From: Lachnospiraceae bacterium C10
Lineage (GTDB): Bacteria; Bacillota; Clostridia; Lachnospirales; Lachnospiraceae
Reading direction: 5' to 3'
Assembly: GCA_900100095.1 (NCBI GenBank)
Contig: FMTN01000019.1
Location: forward strand, 48,142-92,019
DNA: 43,878 nt
The notes beneath the pieces were generated by a model. It searched no databases and was not told the DNA's origin. It saw only the letters and a list, made by a program, of their open reading frames with translations. Within the stretch, counting starts at the first letter, position 1, and each line of letters begins with the position of its first letter. This document shows positions 34,766 through 43,763 of the stretch, in pieces. The position numbers were made by a program, and so were the translations under genes.

Positions 34766-36640
34766 CTACCATGCTCCGCCGCCGCCTCCTCCGCCTCCTC
34801 CGCCGGAGAAGCCGCCTCCGGAGAAGCCACCGGAATAACCTCCGGATGAACCGCCGGAAGATGGAACCGAAGGAATTCCATTTACGGTACAGGTACGAAG
34901 CATATGGGAACACCATACAGAGGAATAGACGAATCTGTCCCCATTTGACAGATACCATCCCGGTTTTGGAATCGTGATCCGGTCGAAATGCTTCGTCCAC
35001 TCGGTTTCCAATCCAAGAATGGATGCATAAGGCAGAATATGATAGAAATATTCCGGATCACTGTCACAAAGTTCCTTGATCCTGTCATATTCTGCTTCTT
35101 TGATAAAGCGACGGAAACCATTCAGTCTGCCCATAAGACGGACATTTTCGTCCGTTCTCTTCTTCATAATAAGCGAGAAGAAATATATCACAATGAGGGA
35201 AATGGCAAAAATATACCAGTATATTCCCATCGGATATTCCGAGAAGAACATCCAGCAAACAACAATCTGCAGTAGATAGATTAGCGTACCAAGAACAAGC
35301 TTTATTCCGCCCCTGATTCTTCTGACACTCCACTCGGCAAATCCCGTCCATGCCAGATACATTCCGCCCCCTGCTATTGCAACCGGGAACAGTGCCAGAT
35401 AGACGCCATCAAAGCTTCCATCCATAACCCAATTGTAGACTGCTATGAGAACTCCCATCATAAGCATACATGCCACACGACTGAGAACGGAGGAAAGTGT
35501 AAAGACATCTCCATGCTCTTTCGTATAGGCACCAACTGCCTGCTCTTTTGCCTTATCAAACGGTTTACGGAAAGAGACGGGAACCGTTTTTGTTCGGAAG
35601 GAGGATTTCTTTTTAAAGAGACCGTCAAAGAAGGTTGCAACGTACTCCGGCTCATCATCTCCCACTTCCGCTACTTTTCGCAGGATAAAATTCTTCTCGT
35701 CTTTTCCGTCCTTCTCAATGGTCAGATGCCCCTTATCCGCAAGATAGAAGACGAGTGTCATTAATTCCCGGTCTTCCAGCTCCTCATCCAATGCATATCC
35801 TACATCTACCGGCGTCATTTTATCCGGCGGATAGAATTCCACCGTCTCCACCGGACGCTGATCTCTTCCATACAAGAACCAAAGCACTACCGCAAGAATT
35901 CCAAAAAAGATAGAAAATCCTGCAATCACATTGAATTTACCGCGATTTCGCTCCAGAAAGGTTCTTGCCTTCGACCAGTAGCCATTCTTTAATCCGGTAT
36001 TACGAATTGTAAGACCGTAACCCTTCATAAGGTTCTTACCCTTCAGTCTCAGGGTATTACCCTCAACTTCGCCGCTGAAAACCTCAGCCCATGCATTGGG
36101 GTCGCTCTGTCCGTAGGGACCGTAATATAATTCACACTCGTCCCAGTTCACCTTCCCCGGCATCGTAAGTTCTATATTGGATGAACGAATGGAGGTTGCC
36201 CACTCCGTCGGAAGAAGGTTATGGGCCAGATAATCATAGGAATGATTGTTATCCTTAAAATATTCGATCTGATAATGGATGACAAAGGTCTGTTTCCCTT
36301 TCAGATACTTGTCTGCGTCACCAATCCGAATTGTTTCATTATTATCCGAATGCTCGACCTTATAAGGAAAACCTTCCGCCTGAAAATCCCTTACTTCGTA
36401 AGTCTTATCTTTCGCCAGCGGTATGTTTCTGGTGATTCCGTGATGCATTTGTATAAAATCGACCTTAATTACTTCCGTAACATCTGCCCGGTGTCCCCGA
36501 TCAAATTTGACCGTGACATCGAAGCTTTTGGTAATATAGTCATCCGGATCCGAATCCTGGTACTCCCCTGCTTTAACCGGTGTTACTATAAAAAAGCAGA
36601 GGAACAGGATGAGAACCGTCAGAATTGATTTCTTTCTCAT
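34766..36640 (-). CDS. DUF2207 membrane protein with Gly-rich tail
   Basis: 624 residues. Signal peptide or first TM at 4-24 (SILTVLILFLCFFIVTPVKA), an extracytoplasmic DUF2207 domain (about 25-230; VKFDRGHRADVTEVIKVDF, HHGITRNIPL), a membrane segment near 240-258, a cytoplasmic stretch and four more membrane segments (about 385-490). A second cytosolic region ends in Gly/Ser repeats and a run of glycines before AW, typical of this family. The role is unknown; members occur near envelope genes. ATG 36640 follows AGAGGAG, 30 bases after the chemoreceptor stop, so it is probably third in an S1-chemoreceptor-DUF2207 operon. The Gly tract makes the DNA at 34766-34860 simple and GGC/GGA-rich. Confidence 0.9.
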   Translation of the reverse strand: MRKKSILTVLILFLCFFIVTPVKAGEYQDSDPDDYITKSFDVTVKFDRGHRADVTEVIKVDFIQMHHGITRNIPLAKDKTYEVRDFQAEGFPYKVEHSDNNETIRIGDADKYLKGKQTFVIHYQIEYFKDNNHSYDYLAHNLLPTEWATSIRSSNIELTMPGKVNWDECELYYGPYGQSDPNAWAEVFSGEVEGNTLRLKGKNLMKGYGLTIRNTGLKNGYWSKARTFLERNRGKFNVIAGFSIFFGILAVVLWFLYGRDQRPVETVEFYPPDKMTPVDVGYALDEELEDRELMTLVFYLADKGHLTIEKDGKDEKNFILRKVAEVGDDEPEYVATFFDGLFKKKSSFRTKTVPVSFRKPFDKAKEQAVGAYTKEHGDVFTLSSVLSRVACMLMMGVLIAVYNWVMDGSFDGVYLALFPVAIAGGGMYLAWTGFAEWSVRRIRGGIKLVLGTLIYLLQIVVCWMFFSEYPMGIYWYIFAISLIVIYFFSLIMKKRTDENVRLMGRLNGFRRFIKEAEYDRIKELCDSDPEYFYHILPYASILGLETEWTKHFDRITIPKPGWYLSNGDRFVYSSVWCSHMLRTCTVNGIPSVPSSGGSSGGYSGGFSGGGFSGGGGGGGGGGAW

Positions 36641-36670
36641 GATGCTCCTCTCTCTAATTCATTATCCTTA

Positions 36671-38122
36671 TCAGCCCTGATTCTTTAAACGTTCCGCCTG
36701 GTGGTAGAGCTTATTCAATGTTGCATCGAACTGATCAAACTTCTCCACGGCTTCATTAGAGGAAGTAGCTCCCTCATTGGATAAGGATGCAACCTCCTGT
36801 GAAGAGGCAGACAGCTGACTGATACTGTCATTGATCTCAGTTGTGGAATGCAGGATTGCCTGAATACCGCTTCCAAGATGTTCGAATCTTGACAACAGCT
36901 GTGTTACATTGACATTGATGGATTCAAAATTCTCTCCCACCGAACCGATCATTTCATTCTGCTGCTGGAGCGTATCCGCTGTGTGATTGGTGCTCTCAAG
37001 AGCCTTACCCGCATCCGTTGTCAGCTCATCGATAATCTCTGTAATCTGTGTCGATGCATTGTTGGTCTGTTCGGACAGTCCTCGAATCTCATCTGCTACG
37101 ACAGCAAATCCTCTACCGGCTTCACCTGCTCGTGCTGCCTCGATGGAAGCATTCAATGCCAGAAGGTTCGTCTGATTGGAAATCGCCATGATATTGCCTA
37201 CGATACCGCGTACCTCTTCTACCTTATTGGTAACGGCAACGGTCGCATCCACGGTTGTAGCACTTGCATCCATAACACGATCGGTGCTGATCTTAAGATT
37301 AGAGATAATTTGTGTACCATCAGCAATCGCCTTCTGTGCCTCCTTGGAAGCATCGAGCATTTGCATACGACTATCTTCTGTATCATTGGCCTGTGTCTGA
37401 ATCTCCTGACTGCGAACCGCCTGATCCTGAACAGCCTCTGCCGTATTCTCTGTACTATGAGCAATCTGTTCCATGCTGTCCTTATTCGCAGAAATAATCT
37501 CTCGAAGGGCTGCCACTGTGTCCTCTGCCTCGTTGAACAATGATGTGATATTATCTGCGATGTCGGTTAAGGTATCGTTGGTATCGCGTGCCACATCAAG
37601 ATGTCTGCGTATCTTATCATTATTTTCATTATTAAATGTAAGGAGCATCCGGTTAACCGTTGCTGCCGAAACACAGGCAATGATTGTCATGACGAGGAGC
37701 ACAATACTATTAAGTGTGACCAATCCTGCCATTGCATTACGAATAAATACAATTAGGAACGAAATTGCCACAACGGAATTACCAATCATAACCAGTCGGA
37801 AATTCAAATAGATAATGGAGCTGACCAGAATCGGCATGGACATAATAATGTAAACCGGTTCGTTGGTACTAACCATTACAATAAAATAGGAAATCGTCGT
37901 TCCACCCATTAACAGGATGGAGCCCAGCTTCTCCGCTTTCTTCACCGTTCCACCGAGGAATGCCAATACAAGACCTGCAATTGCACCAACAACCGCAACG
38001 TTTGTATTCATATCAAAATTGGGATAAGATCCTGCGAATACCAATCCAACTGTAGCTAAAATAATAATGGTCGAGGTAATCAAAGTAATACGGTTTGCTC
38101 TGCTGTACTGCTCACTATTCAT
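36671..38122 (-). CDS. Methyl-accepting chemotaxis protein with polytopic membrane domain
   Basis: 483 residues. Six hydrophobic segments fill about residues 12-170 with almost no extracytoplasmic loop, so the receptor lacks a periplasmic ligand domain and HAMP is not evident. The signalling domain has the tip [20 protein letters not shown] continuing [11 protein letters not shown] (316-346). It may sense membrane state, a small permeant molecule, or act through a partner. ATG 38122 follows AAGGAGGAAG and lies 10 bases after the S1-protein stop, implying cotranscription with it. Compared with the receptor at 20200-21945 it is a different class; the two signalling domains share only the conserved core. 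Confidence 0.94.
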   Translation of the reverse strand: MNSEQYSRANRITLITSTIIILATVGLVFAGSYPNFDMNTNVAVVGAIAGLVLAFLGGTVKKAEKLGSILLMGGTTISYFIVMVSTNEPVYIIMSMPILVSSIIYLNFRLVMIGNSVVAISFLIVFIRNAMAGLVTLNSIVLLVMTIIACVSAATVNRMLLTFNNENNDKIRRHLDVARDTNDTLTDIADNITSLFNEAEDTVAALREIISANKDSMEQIAHSTENTAEAVQDQAVRSQEIQTQANDTEDSRMQMLDASKEAQKAIADGTQIISNLKISTDRVMDASATTVDATVAVTNKVEEVRGIVGNIMAISNQTNLLALNASIEAARAGEAGRGFAVVADEIRGLSEQTNNASTQITEIIDELTTDAGKALESTNHTADTLQQQNEMIGSVGENFESINVNVTQLLSRFEHLGSGIQAILHSTTEINDSISQLSASSQEVASLSNEGATSSNEAVEKFDQFDATLNKLYHQAERLKNQG

Positions 38123-38132
38123 AACTTCCTCC

Positions 38133-39047
38133 TTATAACTTTAATCCGGATAATAAACTTCCAAGACTTGTCGTAGCCTGCTCATCCGATGAATATTCCT
38201 CGACCGGTACGTCCTGTACATCCTCCTGTTCTTCTAATCCGTTTTCATCCAGTCCTTTCATCGTCAGGCTAATCTTGCCTTCCTTGGTATTAAGAATTTT
38301 GACTTTCACCTTCTGCCCTTCTGACACAACCTCTTTCGGGCTCTTGATTCTGCGCTCTGTAAATTCTGAGATATGCACCAGACCGGACAGTCCGTTGGAA
38401 AGACTGACAAATGCACCATAAGGCATAATCGTCGCAACAGTTCCTTCCAAAACGGTACCCGGAACGAGCATTGCAATCTCATGATTCCGCTCTTCCTCCT
38501 GTGCCTCTCTGAGTATCTCTCTTGCAGAAAGAATCAGCTTCTTATTCGCCGGATCAAGCTCAATCACGCGAACCGAAATCTTCTTCCCAACGTAAGCGTC
38601 CAGATCCTCAACGAAATCAGCTGACAGTCTTGACGCCGGAATAAATCCACGGATTCCCTCTGCGAAGGCAACACAGCCGCCCTTCACTGCTTCACGAATG
38701 GTTACTTCTATTGTATCCTCCCGATCCTTCGCCTCTGCCAGCTTCTCCCAGCCAATGGTATCAGCCGCTTCACGAATGGAAAGTTCGATATTGCCTCTTC
38801 CGTCATCCAGACGAAGTACGGCAGCTTCAATCTCATCGCCCTTCTGAATAGACTCCACTGCAGAAAATCCGGGATCTGCCGAAAGGTTCCTTGCCTTAAT
38901 AATACCTGGAGCATAGTATTTCAGGTCTAAGGTAATCTCTGCGTCATTCACATCAACAACCGTTCCTTTTAAAATATCCCCTATATTAATCTTGCGAAAA
39001 GATGCTTCTAACTCCCTCTCAAAATCTTTCATTGTCTCTTCTGCCAT
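38133..39047 (-). CDS. S1-domain RNA-binding protein (short ribosomal protein S1 homologue)
   Basis: 304 residues with three S1 OB-fold repeats at about 20-95 ([20 protein letters not shown]), 107-180 ([28 protein letters not shown]) and 195-265 ([20 protein letters not shown]). E. coli S1 has six; Firmicute versions have three or four and their ribosomal role is uncertain. The C-terminal ~40 residues are acidic. ATG 39047 follows GAGAGGAGA. It is first in the S1-chemoreceptor-DUF2207 string; TATAAT on the minus strand near 39090 lies just after the upstream terminator and may be its -10. Confidence 0.92.
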   Translation of the reverse strand: MAEETMKDFERELEASFRKINIGDILKGTVVDVNDAEITLDLKYYAPGIIKARNLSADPGFSAVESIQKGDEIEAAVLRLDDGRGNIELSIREAADTIGWEKLAEAKDREDTIEVTIREAVKGGCVAFAEGIRGFIPASRLSADFVEDLDAYVGKKISVRVIELDPANKKLILSAREILREAQEEERNHEIAMLVPGTVLEGTVATIMPYGAFVSLSNGLSGLVHISEFTERRIKSPKEVVSEGQKVKVKILNTKEGKISLTMKGLDENGLEEQEDVQDVPVEEYSSDEQATTSLGSLLSGLKL

Positions 39048-39108
39048 GATGTCTCCTCTCTATGTTGCGCTCCACAACTGTATGATTTATTATAACTAAA
39101 AAATACAC

Positions 39109-39148
39109 AAAAAGGAACACCTTGGCGAAAACCAACGTGTTCCTTTTT
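39109..39148 (-). terminator. Terminator of the ABC-CPBP operon
   Basis: AAAAAGGAACAC (39109-39120) pairs with GTGTTCCTTTTT (39137-39148), extended by TTGG/CCAA across a C-C mismatch. A T-rich stretch follows on the minus strand. Confidence 0.92.
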
Positions 39149-39182
39149 GACAACGTCCTATGGTAGAATGAACGATAAATTT

Positions 39183-39208
39183 GTCAAGACTCGCTCCGAC
39201 TGAGTTAA
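39183..39208 (-). repeat. Dispersed 3'-end repeat, copy D (both halves, uninterrupted)
   Basis: On the minus strand TTAACTCAGTCGGAG is followed directly by CGAGTCTTGAC. It contains the stop TAA of the CPBP fusion gene (39205-39207) and lies before the terminator at 39109-39148. It shares 15 bases with copies A and C and 14 bases with copies B and C. Confidence 0.85.
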
Positions 39209-41874
39209 AACAAATGCAGGCTGTAAACTGCCATTCCAAGGCAGGATACAACGTAGATGAGCATTCCCGGATTTCCCATAACTGTGGTAAAGACGCCGCG
39301 TCTCGGAAGTTCCTTCTTCTGCTCTTCAAAGCGCATTCCGCTGGTATGAATACAGATAACAATAAATCCGATCATACCGAGTACGAAAATCAGAATTTCA
39401 TACACAATCAGCGCAATCACCCACGGAGTAAATGTTATATGCTTGATCGTAATACCGCTCATTGCCTTCGTTAATACATACGGTGCGATCACACCGCCAA
39501 ACAGATTGATAATCATATGGCAGATGATACTGTACTGCACTCTTCCCGTCTTGATATAGATGGTTCCAAAAACCAGTCCGATACCACATGCATAGAACAT
39601 CTGGGAAAAGTTACCGTGCAAAAGTCCGAACATAAGGGCAGAAACGACAATGGCCATCACTTCGCCATAAGGCTTTAACCGATCAATGAGAATCTTACGG
39701 AAAATGAATTCTTCAATCACCGGTGCCAGTATAACAAAGAACAGAATCTGAACAAAAATATTCGTTCCATCCGACGCCATCGCTGCAACCGGATTCATGA
39801 CACCCTTTCCAAAGAAAAGATTCAAAACGGCACTGATCAATAAACTTACAAAGCTTCCCGCCACCATCATAAACATAATAGACGGCACAGCCTTGACCGC
39901 ATTCCATGCACCAAGCTCTCTCTTCTCAATCCTCTCCGGCTTCACATGCCGCATCAGAAGAATTCCAATCGGAAATGCAATCAGGTACTCCGGAACAAGA
40001 ATCATCAGGAAACGAACCGCTTCCCCGCTCTGTAACAGAGATGGGGCAACCTGGGTAACCAGCTTCATGATTCCGTACTGAAGGCCTGCACTTCCAAGCA
40101 GCATCACAGTCGCACCGAATCCGATATAGGAAAAGTCCTTCTTCGCCGCCCTCAGATCACCGGTATAATCTGCCAGCTCCGGCTTATGGGCACGAACCCC
40201 CATCGGGTCAATCAAAAGAGGGGTAACTCCGTACACGATCATTCCAATACCAAAGTTACATACAATGCACCACGGCAGCATGTCCTCCACACCGATATCG
40301 GTCAATACACCGACAAGAATGATGATCAGATCCGGAATAAGACCCGCATACAAAAACATCGACTGCAACATCTGCCGCACCATCTTATCCAGCGACTGTG
40401 GAATAGACGCTTCAATAAAGACACCGACAATCGTCGCATAGAAATCCATCGTAAGAAGGATTAAGGTTCCCATGACAAAAAAGAAGACGTCCGGGCGCTC
40501 TAAAACTGCAAGAACCACAAGGGCCGGCGCAAGATCCAGCATACAGTTTGCTGTTCCCGCCAGCAGTGAAAATCCAAGCTTCTTCCAGGTATTCTCCGGA
40601 ATCATAATAAAGTAACCCATGTGATAATCTTCGGAGAGCGGATTCACCATGGAACGGTAGAAGACCATAGCCCCCAGCGCAAGGAATGCAACGCCGACAC
40701 CACCGGTCTTCCATACCACCTTGGCAAAATAGCTTGCTGCAACCGCGGTACAAAGGTAGGTAACCGTCGTCTTCGTTACAATACCAAATCCATTGGAACG
40801 GAAGCGGATATGCATTGCCTTGAAAAAGAATACGCATGCCCCCCAGCCGTGCCGAATACCATCCAATGCACGGGTATATTTAAACCGTTTCTTTTTCAAA
40901 AGGCTGACATTCGCACCGCCCTGTGCATCCTGAATCTTGGCCTGCATCTGTGCCATCTTCTCTGCCGCTTCCATCGCAGACTCATAATAATCCGCCTTCT
41001 TACGATAGATGATGACAATCAAAACAGCAATCAGCAAAAGGGATAACCCTGCATAAATCATCGCCATGGAAATTGAACCGGACAGTGTCTCTGTGACAAT
41101 CCCTTTCAACCATCCGTATAACGGGATCCAGTTGGTTCCCTTCGCATGGAAAAACTGCATCGCAGCCCGTCCGGTCACCATTCCGCTTTTTTTGTAGAAA
41201 AGCAGGAAGGACGCTACCAGAACACCGGCAACCGCCAACACCCCGTAACGCATATTTTTCTTAAGAGTCTCGTGATTCGAGCCATCCAGATAAAGGACGA
41301 CGGATATCAGCTTCGCTGTAATATAAATCAAAATCCAGGCCAATACCAGCATCAGTTCCTGTCCCAGGGTAATATCCACCCCGGAGAGCACTGCCTGGTT
41401 ACATAGAACCAGATAAATGGTCAAAAAGACAAAGGTTCCCATCTTGGAAAACAACCGAAAAATCAAGACCGATTGTGAACGAAGAGGGGATGAAAACAAC
41501 AGCGGAACATCCGCCGGAAGGAAGATTTTACTTCCGGATGAATCCGCATTTCCTGCTTCAAATAAAAGCAACGCAAGAATTCCAACCGCCGCAATCAGTT
41601 CAATCGCATCCGTTCCTTCCAGTCCGGACTGCTTTAGGATGGCCTTAAGGTCCATGTCCTTTGACTTGTCCTTCTCGCCCTTTTTACTCGCCTCAATCTC
41701 CTTCTCAACTTTCTGGGATTCCTGATCCATATGCTCTGTCATGGAACCGATTCCGAATCCGATCACACCGCCCATCACAGCACAGACCAAAATGAAGATC
41801 ACGACCCAGGTATGAAAAAGCTTTTTAATCTGGTTGATAAAGGAATGGGACATATAATATCCTAGTAAATTCAT
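39205..41874 (-). CDS. ABC exporter permease fused to CPBP intramembrane protease
   Basis: 889 residues. N-terminal ~650 residues resemble the putative ABC-exporter permease family, with many membrane segments and a charged cytosolic loop (about 55-75, KEIEASKKGEKDKSKDMDLK). The last ~240 residues form a CPBP (CAAX protease/Abi) domain with the catalytic pattern EEFIFR (721-726), FGLLH (749-753) and HMIIN (786-790). CPBP proteins cleave within membranes or serve in bacteriocin self-immunity. A fused exporter could process and move a lipidated or prenylated peptide, or the protease could protect against one; this is inference. ATG 41874 overlaps the ATPase stop by 4 bases (ATGA); a second start at residue 8 is possible. 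The stop lies in a dispersed repeat. Confidence 0.88.
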   Translation of the reverse strand: MNLLGYYMSHSFINQIKKLFHTWVVIFILVCAVMGGVIGFGIGSMTEHMDQESQKVEKEIEASKKGEKDKSKDMDLKAILKQSGLEGTDAIELIAAVGILALLLFEAGNADSSGSKIFLPADVPLLFSSPLRSQSVLIFRLFSKMGTFVFLTIYLVLCNQAVLSGVDITLGQELMLVLAWILIYITAKLISVVLYLDGSNHETLKKNMRYGVLAVAGVLVASFLLFYKKSGMVTGRAAMQFFHAKGTNWIPLYGWLKGIVTETLSGSISMAMIYAGLSLLLIAVLIVIIYRKKADYYESAMEAAEKMAQMQAKIQDAQGGANVSLLKKKRFKYTRALDGIRHGWGACVFFFKAMHIRFRSNGFGIVTKTTVTYLCTAVAASYFAKVVWKTGGVGVAFLALGAMVFYRSMVNPLSEDYHMGYFIMIPENTWKKLGFSLLAGTANCMLDLAPALVVLAVLERPDVFFFVMGTLILLTMDFYATIVGVFIEASIPQSLDKMVRQMLQSMFLYAGLIPDLIIILVGVLTDIGVEDMLPWCIVCNFGIGMIVYGVTPLLIDPMGVRAHKPELADYTGDLRAAKKDFSYIGFGATVMLLGSAGLQYGIMKLVTQVAPSLLQSGEAVRFLMILVPEYLIAFPIGILLMRHVKPERIEKRELGAWNAVKAVPSIMFMMVAGSFVSLLISAVLNLFFGKGVMNPVAAMASDGTNIFVQILFFVILAPVIEEFIFRKILIDRLKPYGEVMAIVVSALMFGLLHGNFSQMFYACGIGLVFGTIYIKTGRVQYSIICHMIINLFGGVIAPYVLTKAMSGITIKHITFTPWVIALIVYEILIFVLGMIGFIVICIHTSGMRFEEQKKELPRRGVFTTVMGNPGMLIYVVSCLGMAVYSLHLF

Positions 41875-42575
41875 TCTTTATCACCCTCCGTAATCTCAAA
41901 GAACAGCTCTTCCAATGTCTTGCCTTCCTCCGCAAGCTCTTCCTTCGTCACATTGGCATGCAACACGCCATTCTTCATGATTAATGCACGATCCCACAGC
42001 ATATCGACACTGTCAATGATATGCGTACTTACCAGAAGCGTCTTACCTTCCTTACGGTAGTTTTCTATGATCTCCTTCAGATTACGAATCGCATGAGGGT
42101 CAAGTCCGATCATCGGCTCATCCATCAGAATCACTTCCGGATCAGGAAGCAATCCAAGGCAGAGATTTAACTTCTGCTGCATTCCCTTGGACAGCTCATC
42201 TCCAAACTTTTTCGTCTTATCGGAAAGCTCAAAGATATCGAACAGCTCCTTTGTTCTATCCTTATAATCCTTCATCTTATAAGCTCTGGCCAGAAATTCC
42301 ATATGCTCATTCACGGTAAGATTCGGATACAGAGACGGAATCTCCGGAATATAACCAATCTTCTTCCGAGCTTCTGTGGTCTTGTTCAAAATTCCATCAA
42401 CCGTGATCTCTCCCTCATAGCGCAGAAAACCAATGATGGATTTAATCAGGGTACTCTTACCTGCTCCGTTCGGCCCCAGCAGAACCGTCACCGTTCCCGG
42501 CTTAAGCTCGAAGCTAACGTCATTGACAGCCAATACTTTTCGATAGCGTTTCTTTACATGATCAATTTTAAGCAT
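41871..42575 (-). CDS. ABC transporter ATPase (exporter type)
   Basis: 234 residues using ATG 42575, which has GAGAGGAG directly upstream and yields the standard MLKIDHVKKRYRK start; the longer ORF from 42656 is unsupported. Walker A GPNGAGKST (34-42), Glu at the Q-loop position (YIPEIPSLYP), signature LSKGMQQKL (129-137), Walker B VILMDEP (148-154), H-loop His185. It is closest in style to the CcmA/YhcG exporter group. It is translationally coupled to the permease-CPBP fusion by a 4-base overlap, forming a two-gene exporter unit. Confidence 0.95.
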   Translation of the reverse strand: MLKIDHVKKRYRKVLAVNDVSFELKPGTVTVLLGPNGAGKSTLIKSIIGFLRYEGEITVDGILNKTTEARKKIGYIPEIPSLYPNLTVNEHMEFLARAYKMKDYKDRTKELFDIFELSDKTKKFGDELSKGMQQKLNLCLGLLPDPEVILMDEPMIGLDPHAIRNLKEIIENYRKEGKTLLVSTHIIDSVDMLWDRALIMKNGVLHANVTKEELAEEGKTLEELFFEITEGDKE

Positions 42576-42609
42576 GATACTCCTCTCAATTTTTAGGATT
42601 TCTCCCTCA

Positions 42610-42637
42610 TTATTACATATTGTGTCTATTTTATCAA
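42610..42637 (-). promoter_or_regulatory. Candidate promoter of the ABC-CPBP operon
   Basis: Minus-strand TTGATA (42632-42637), a 16-bp spacer and TAATAA (42610-42615), 35 bases upstream of the ATPase start. Confidence 0.55.
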
Positions 42638-42954
42638 AAGAAGTACTGCCCCGCAATTTAATTCAAAATGTTTTAAATTATTTGAAAATTATTGCACATG
42701 GTGTTCGGTATTTCGTTGTTATGAATTCATTTTTTTCATAATCTTCGCATTAAATGCCGTTGCTATCTTTTAAATTTATATTTTACAATTAATGGAAAAT
42801 AAATGCGAATAGGTTGTCATTTTATCAACCATATGTTCTAATAACACTTGTGTTTGAAAACTTGATTATTATTCATATATACAATATCCATCCTTTTGAT
42901 TAAAATATTTGTATAAAATTATTTATTATAACATTTTTGCATGGCGTTCTCGTT
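42638..42954. other. AT-rich intergenic stretch, no gene seen
   Basis: About 320 bases, very AT-rich, with stops in all frames. It contains a short palindrome ATGAATTCAT (42721-42730) and distant inverted copies TTCGCATT / AATGCGAA. I see no gene or known RNA in it. Its composition differs sharply from the operons to the left and continues into the toxin-antitoxin locus, consistent with acquired DNA. Confidence 0.5.
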
Positions 42955-42982
42955 TTGCATTTTTATATTTAGGTGTTATTAT
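42955..42982 (+). promoter_or_regulatory. Promoter of the type III antitoxin RNA
   Basis: TTGCAT (42955-42960), a 16-bp spacer and TATTAT (42977-42982). Transcription would start near 42990, about 28 bases before the first pseudoknot repeat. Confidence 0.6.
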
Positions 42983-43017
42983 ATAAATGGATAGATAAAT
43001 CAACATATTGTTTATTT

Positions 43018-43112
43018 GCCGAGACTGTATATCGGCATAATATAAAAGGTACAGGTTCACATATTTCCGCTACTCGATATGCGGATTATAAAAGGTCGAG
43101 GTTCAAATATTC
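43018..43112 (+). ncRNA. Type III antitoxin RNA: two tandem pseudoknot repeats
   Basis: Two ~48-nt repeats. Repeat 1: stem GCCGA (43018-43022) with TCGGC (43032-43036); its loop CTGTA (43025-43029) pairs with downstream TACAG (43050-43054), an H-type pseudoknot. Repeat 2: stem CCGC (43067-43070) with GCGG (43081-43084); loop CTCGA (43073-43077) pairs with TCGAG (43096-43100). Between the copies both arms of each helix change together (CTGTA/TACAG to CTCGA/TCGAG; CCGA/TCGG to CCGC/GCGG), which is compensatory covariation. The shared single-strand segments are ATAAAAGG and GGTTCA-ATATT. Established: type III antitoxins (toxI, cptI, tenpI) are tandem pseudoknot RNAs cut and bound by their toxin; two repeats of about 45 nt resemble the cptIN type. 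Confidence 0.88.
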
Positions 43113-43115
43113 TAA

Positions 43116-43144
43116 GGGGCTTGCTTCATACAAGCCCCAATTTT
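43116..43144 (+). terminator. Attenuating terminator between antitoxin repeats and toxin
   Basis: GGGGCTTG (43116-43123) pairs perfectly with CAAGCCCC (43131-43138), loop 7, then AATTTTG. In type III systems this hairpin sets the excess of antitoxin RNA over toxin mRNA. Confidence 0.9.
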
Positions 43145-43156
43145 GTTGGTGAATTT

Positions 43157-43623
43157 ATGGAGACGGGAAAATTTTATTTTATAAAAAATGAATATTATGA
43201 TAAATTTGAAATTGCAATCTTTTAGGCAATAAAATTGTAAATGGAGAACTTCATGGAAGACCATGTTACTATTGTTTCGAAAAAGACGGCTTGTATTGGA
43301 TGGTGCCAATATCTTCAAAAGTAGAAAAATATGAACGCTTATACCAAGAAAAGATGTCTCGTTATCATGGGAAGTTTGATGGTATTCGTTTTGGCTATGT
43401 TAATGGTGAACGACGAGCTTTTTTAATACAAAATGTTTGCCCTGTAACGGCGCAATACATTGATAAAAAATATAAAACCAATAAAGATACTGAAGATGTA
43501 ACAATTAACAAAAACTTACAAAAAGAGTTAGATAGAATTGTAACAAAGGTTATAAATCTATACAAAAGAGGAACGAAAATCGTTCTTACAGATTTAGATA
43601 CAATTCTAAAAGACTTAACTTAA
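43157..43623 (+). pseudogene. ToxN/CptN-like type III toxin gene, frameshifted after codon 20
   Basis: ATG 43157 opens METGKFYFIKNEYYDKFEIA and then meets TAG at 43223-43225. Reading on in the -1 frame from 43216 continues smoothly as NLLGNKIVNGELHGRPCYY, then CFEKDGLYWMVPISSKVEKY, up to AFLIQNVCPVTAQYI and the stop at 43621-43623, 155 residues in all, the normal toxin length. The joined protein has the KFYFI start and the PISSKVEKY and AFLIQN...PVT blocks of type III toxins, which are endoribonucleases. Inserting one A in the AA at 43216-43217 restores a single frame. Possible explanations are an inactivating mutation, a sequencing error, or ribosomal slippage; no classic slippery heptamer is present. 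A TTG-started 110-residue fragment from 43291 would lack the N-terminal strand. The gap to the terminator and the weak GGTGA site fit low toxin expression. Confidence 0.8.
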
Positions 43624-43665
43624 TTAGTTTGACTTTAATAATAACAAGTAATTGATAACTCTAAA

Positions 43666-43715
43666 AAGAACCACCCTTTTCTCAAAAGTGAGATTGGGGT
43701 GGTTCTTAATTTTTG
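43666..43715. terminator. Terminator of the toxin-antitoxin locus
   Basis: AAGAACCACCC (43666-43676) pairs with GGGTGGTTCTT (43697-43707), with an inner CTCA/TGAG stem, followed by AATTTTT. It could work in both directions. Confidence 0.88.
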
Positions 43716-43763
43716 CTGTCAACAACTTAACTTAATGACATTGGTTTCATACTTTTGATTTTT

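Noticed and set aside
34766-34860. GGC/GGA simple repeat as a phase-variable or regulatory tract
   Set aside because: It encodes the ordinary Gly-rich tail of DUF2207 proteins and uses mixed codons rather than a pure homopolymer.
43050-43110. GGTTCA(A)AT motifs resembling a tRNA T-arm in both antitoxin repeats
   Set aside because: No acceptor, D or anticodon arms can be formed around them; the motif is the shared linker of the pseudoknot repeats.
43112-43318. 68-residue minus-strand ORF
   Set aside because: It lies over the antitoxin terminator and toxin start, has no ribosome binding site and no family resemblance; it is a shadow frame.
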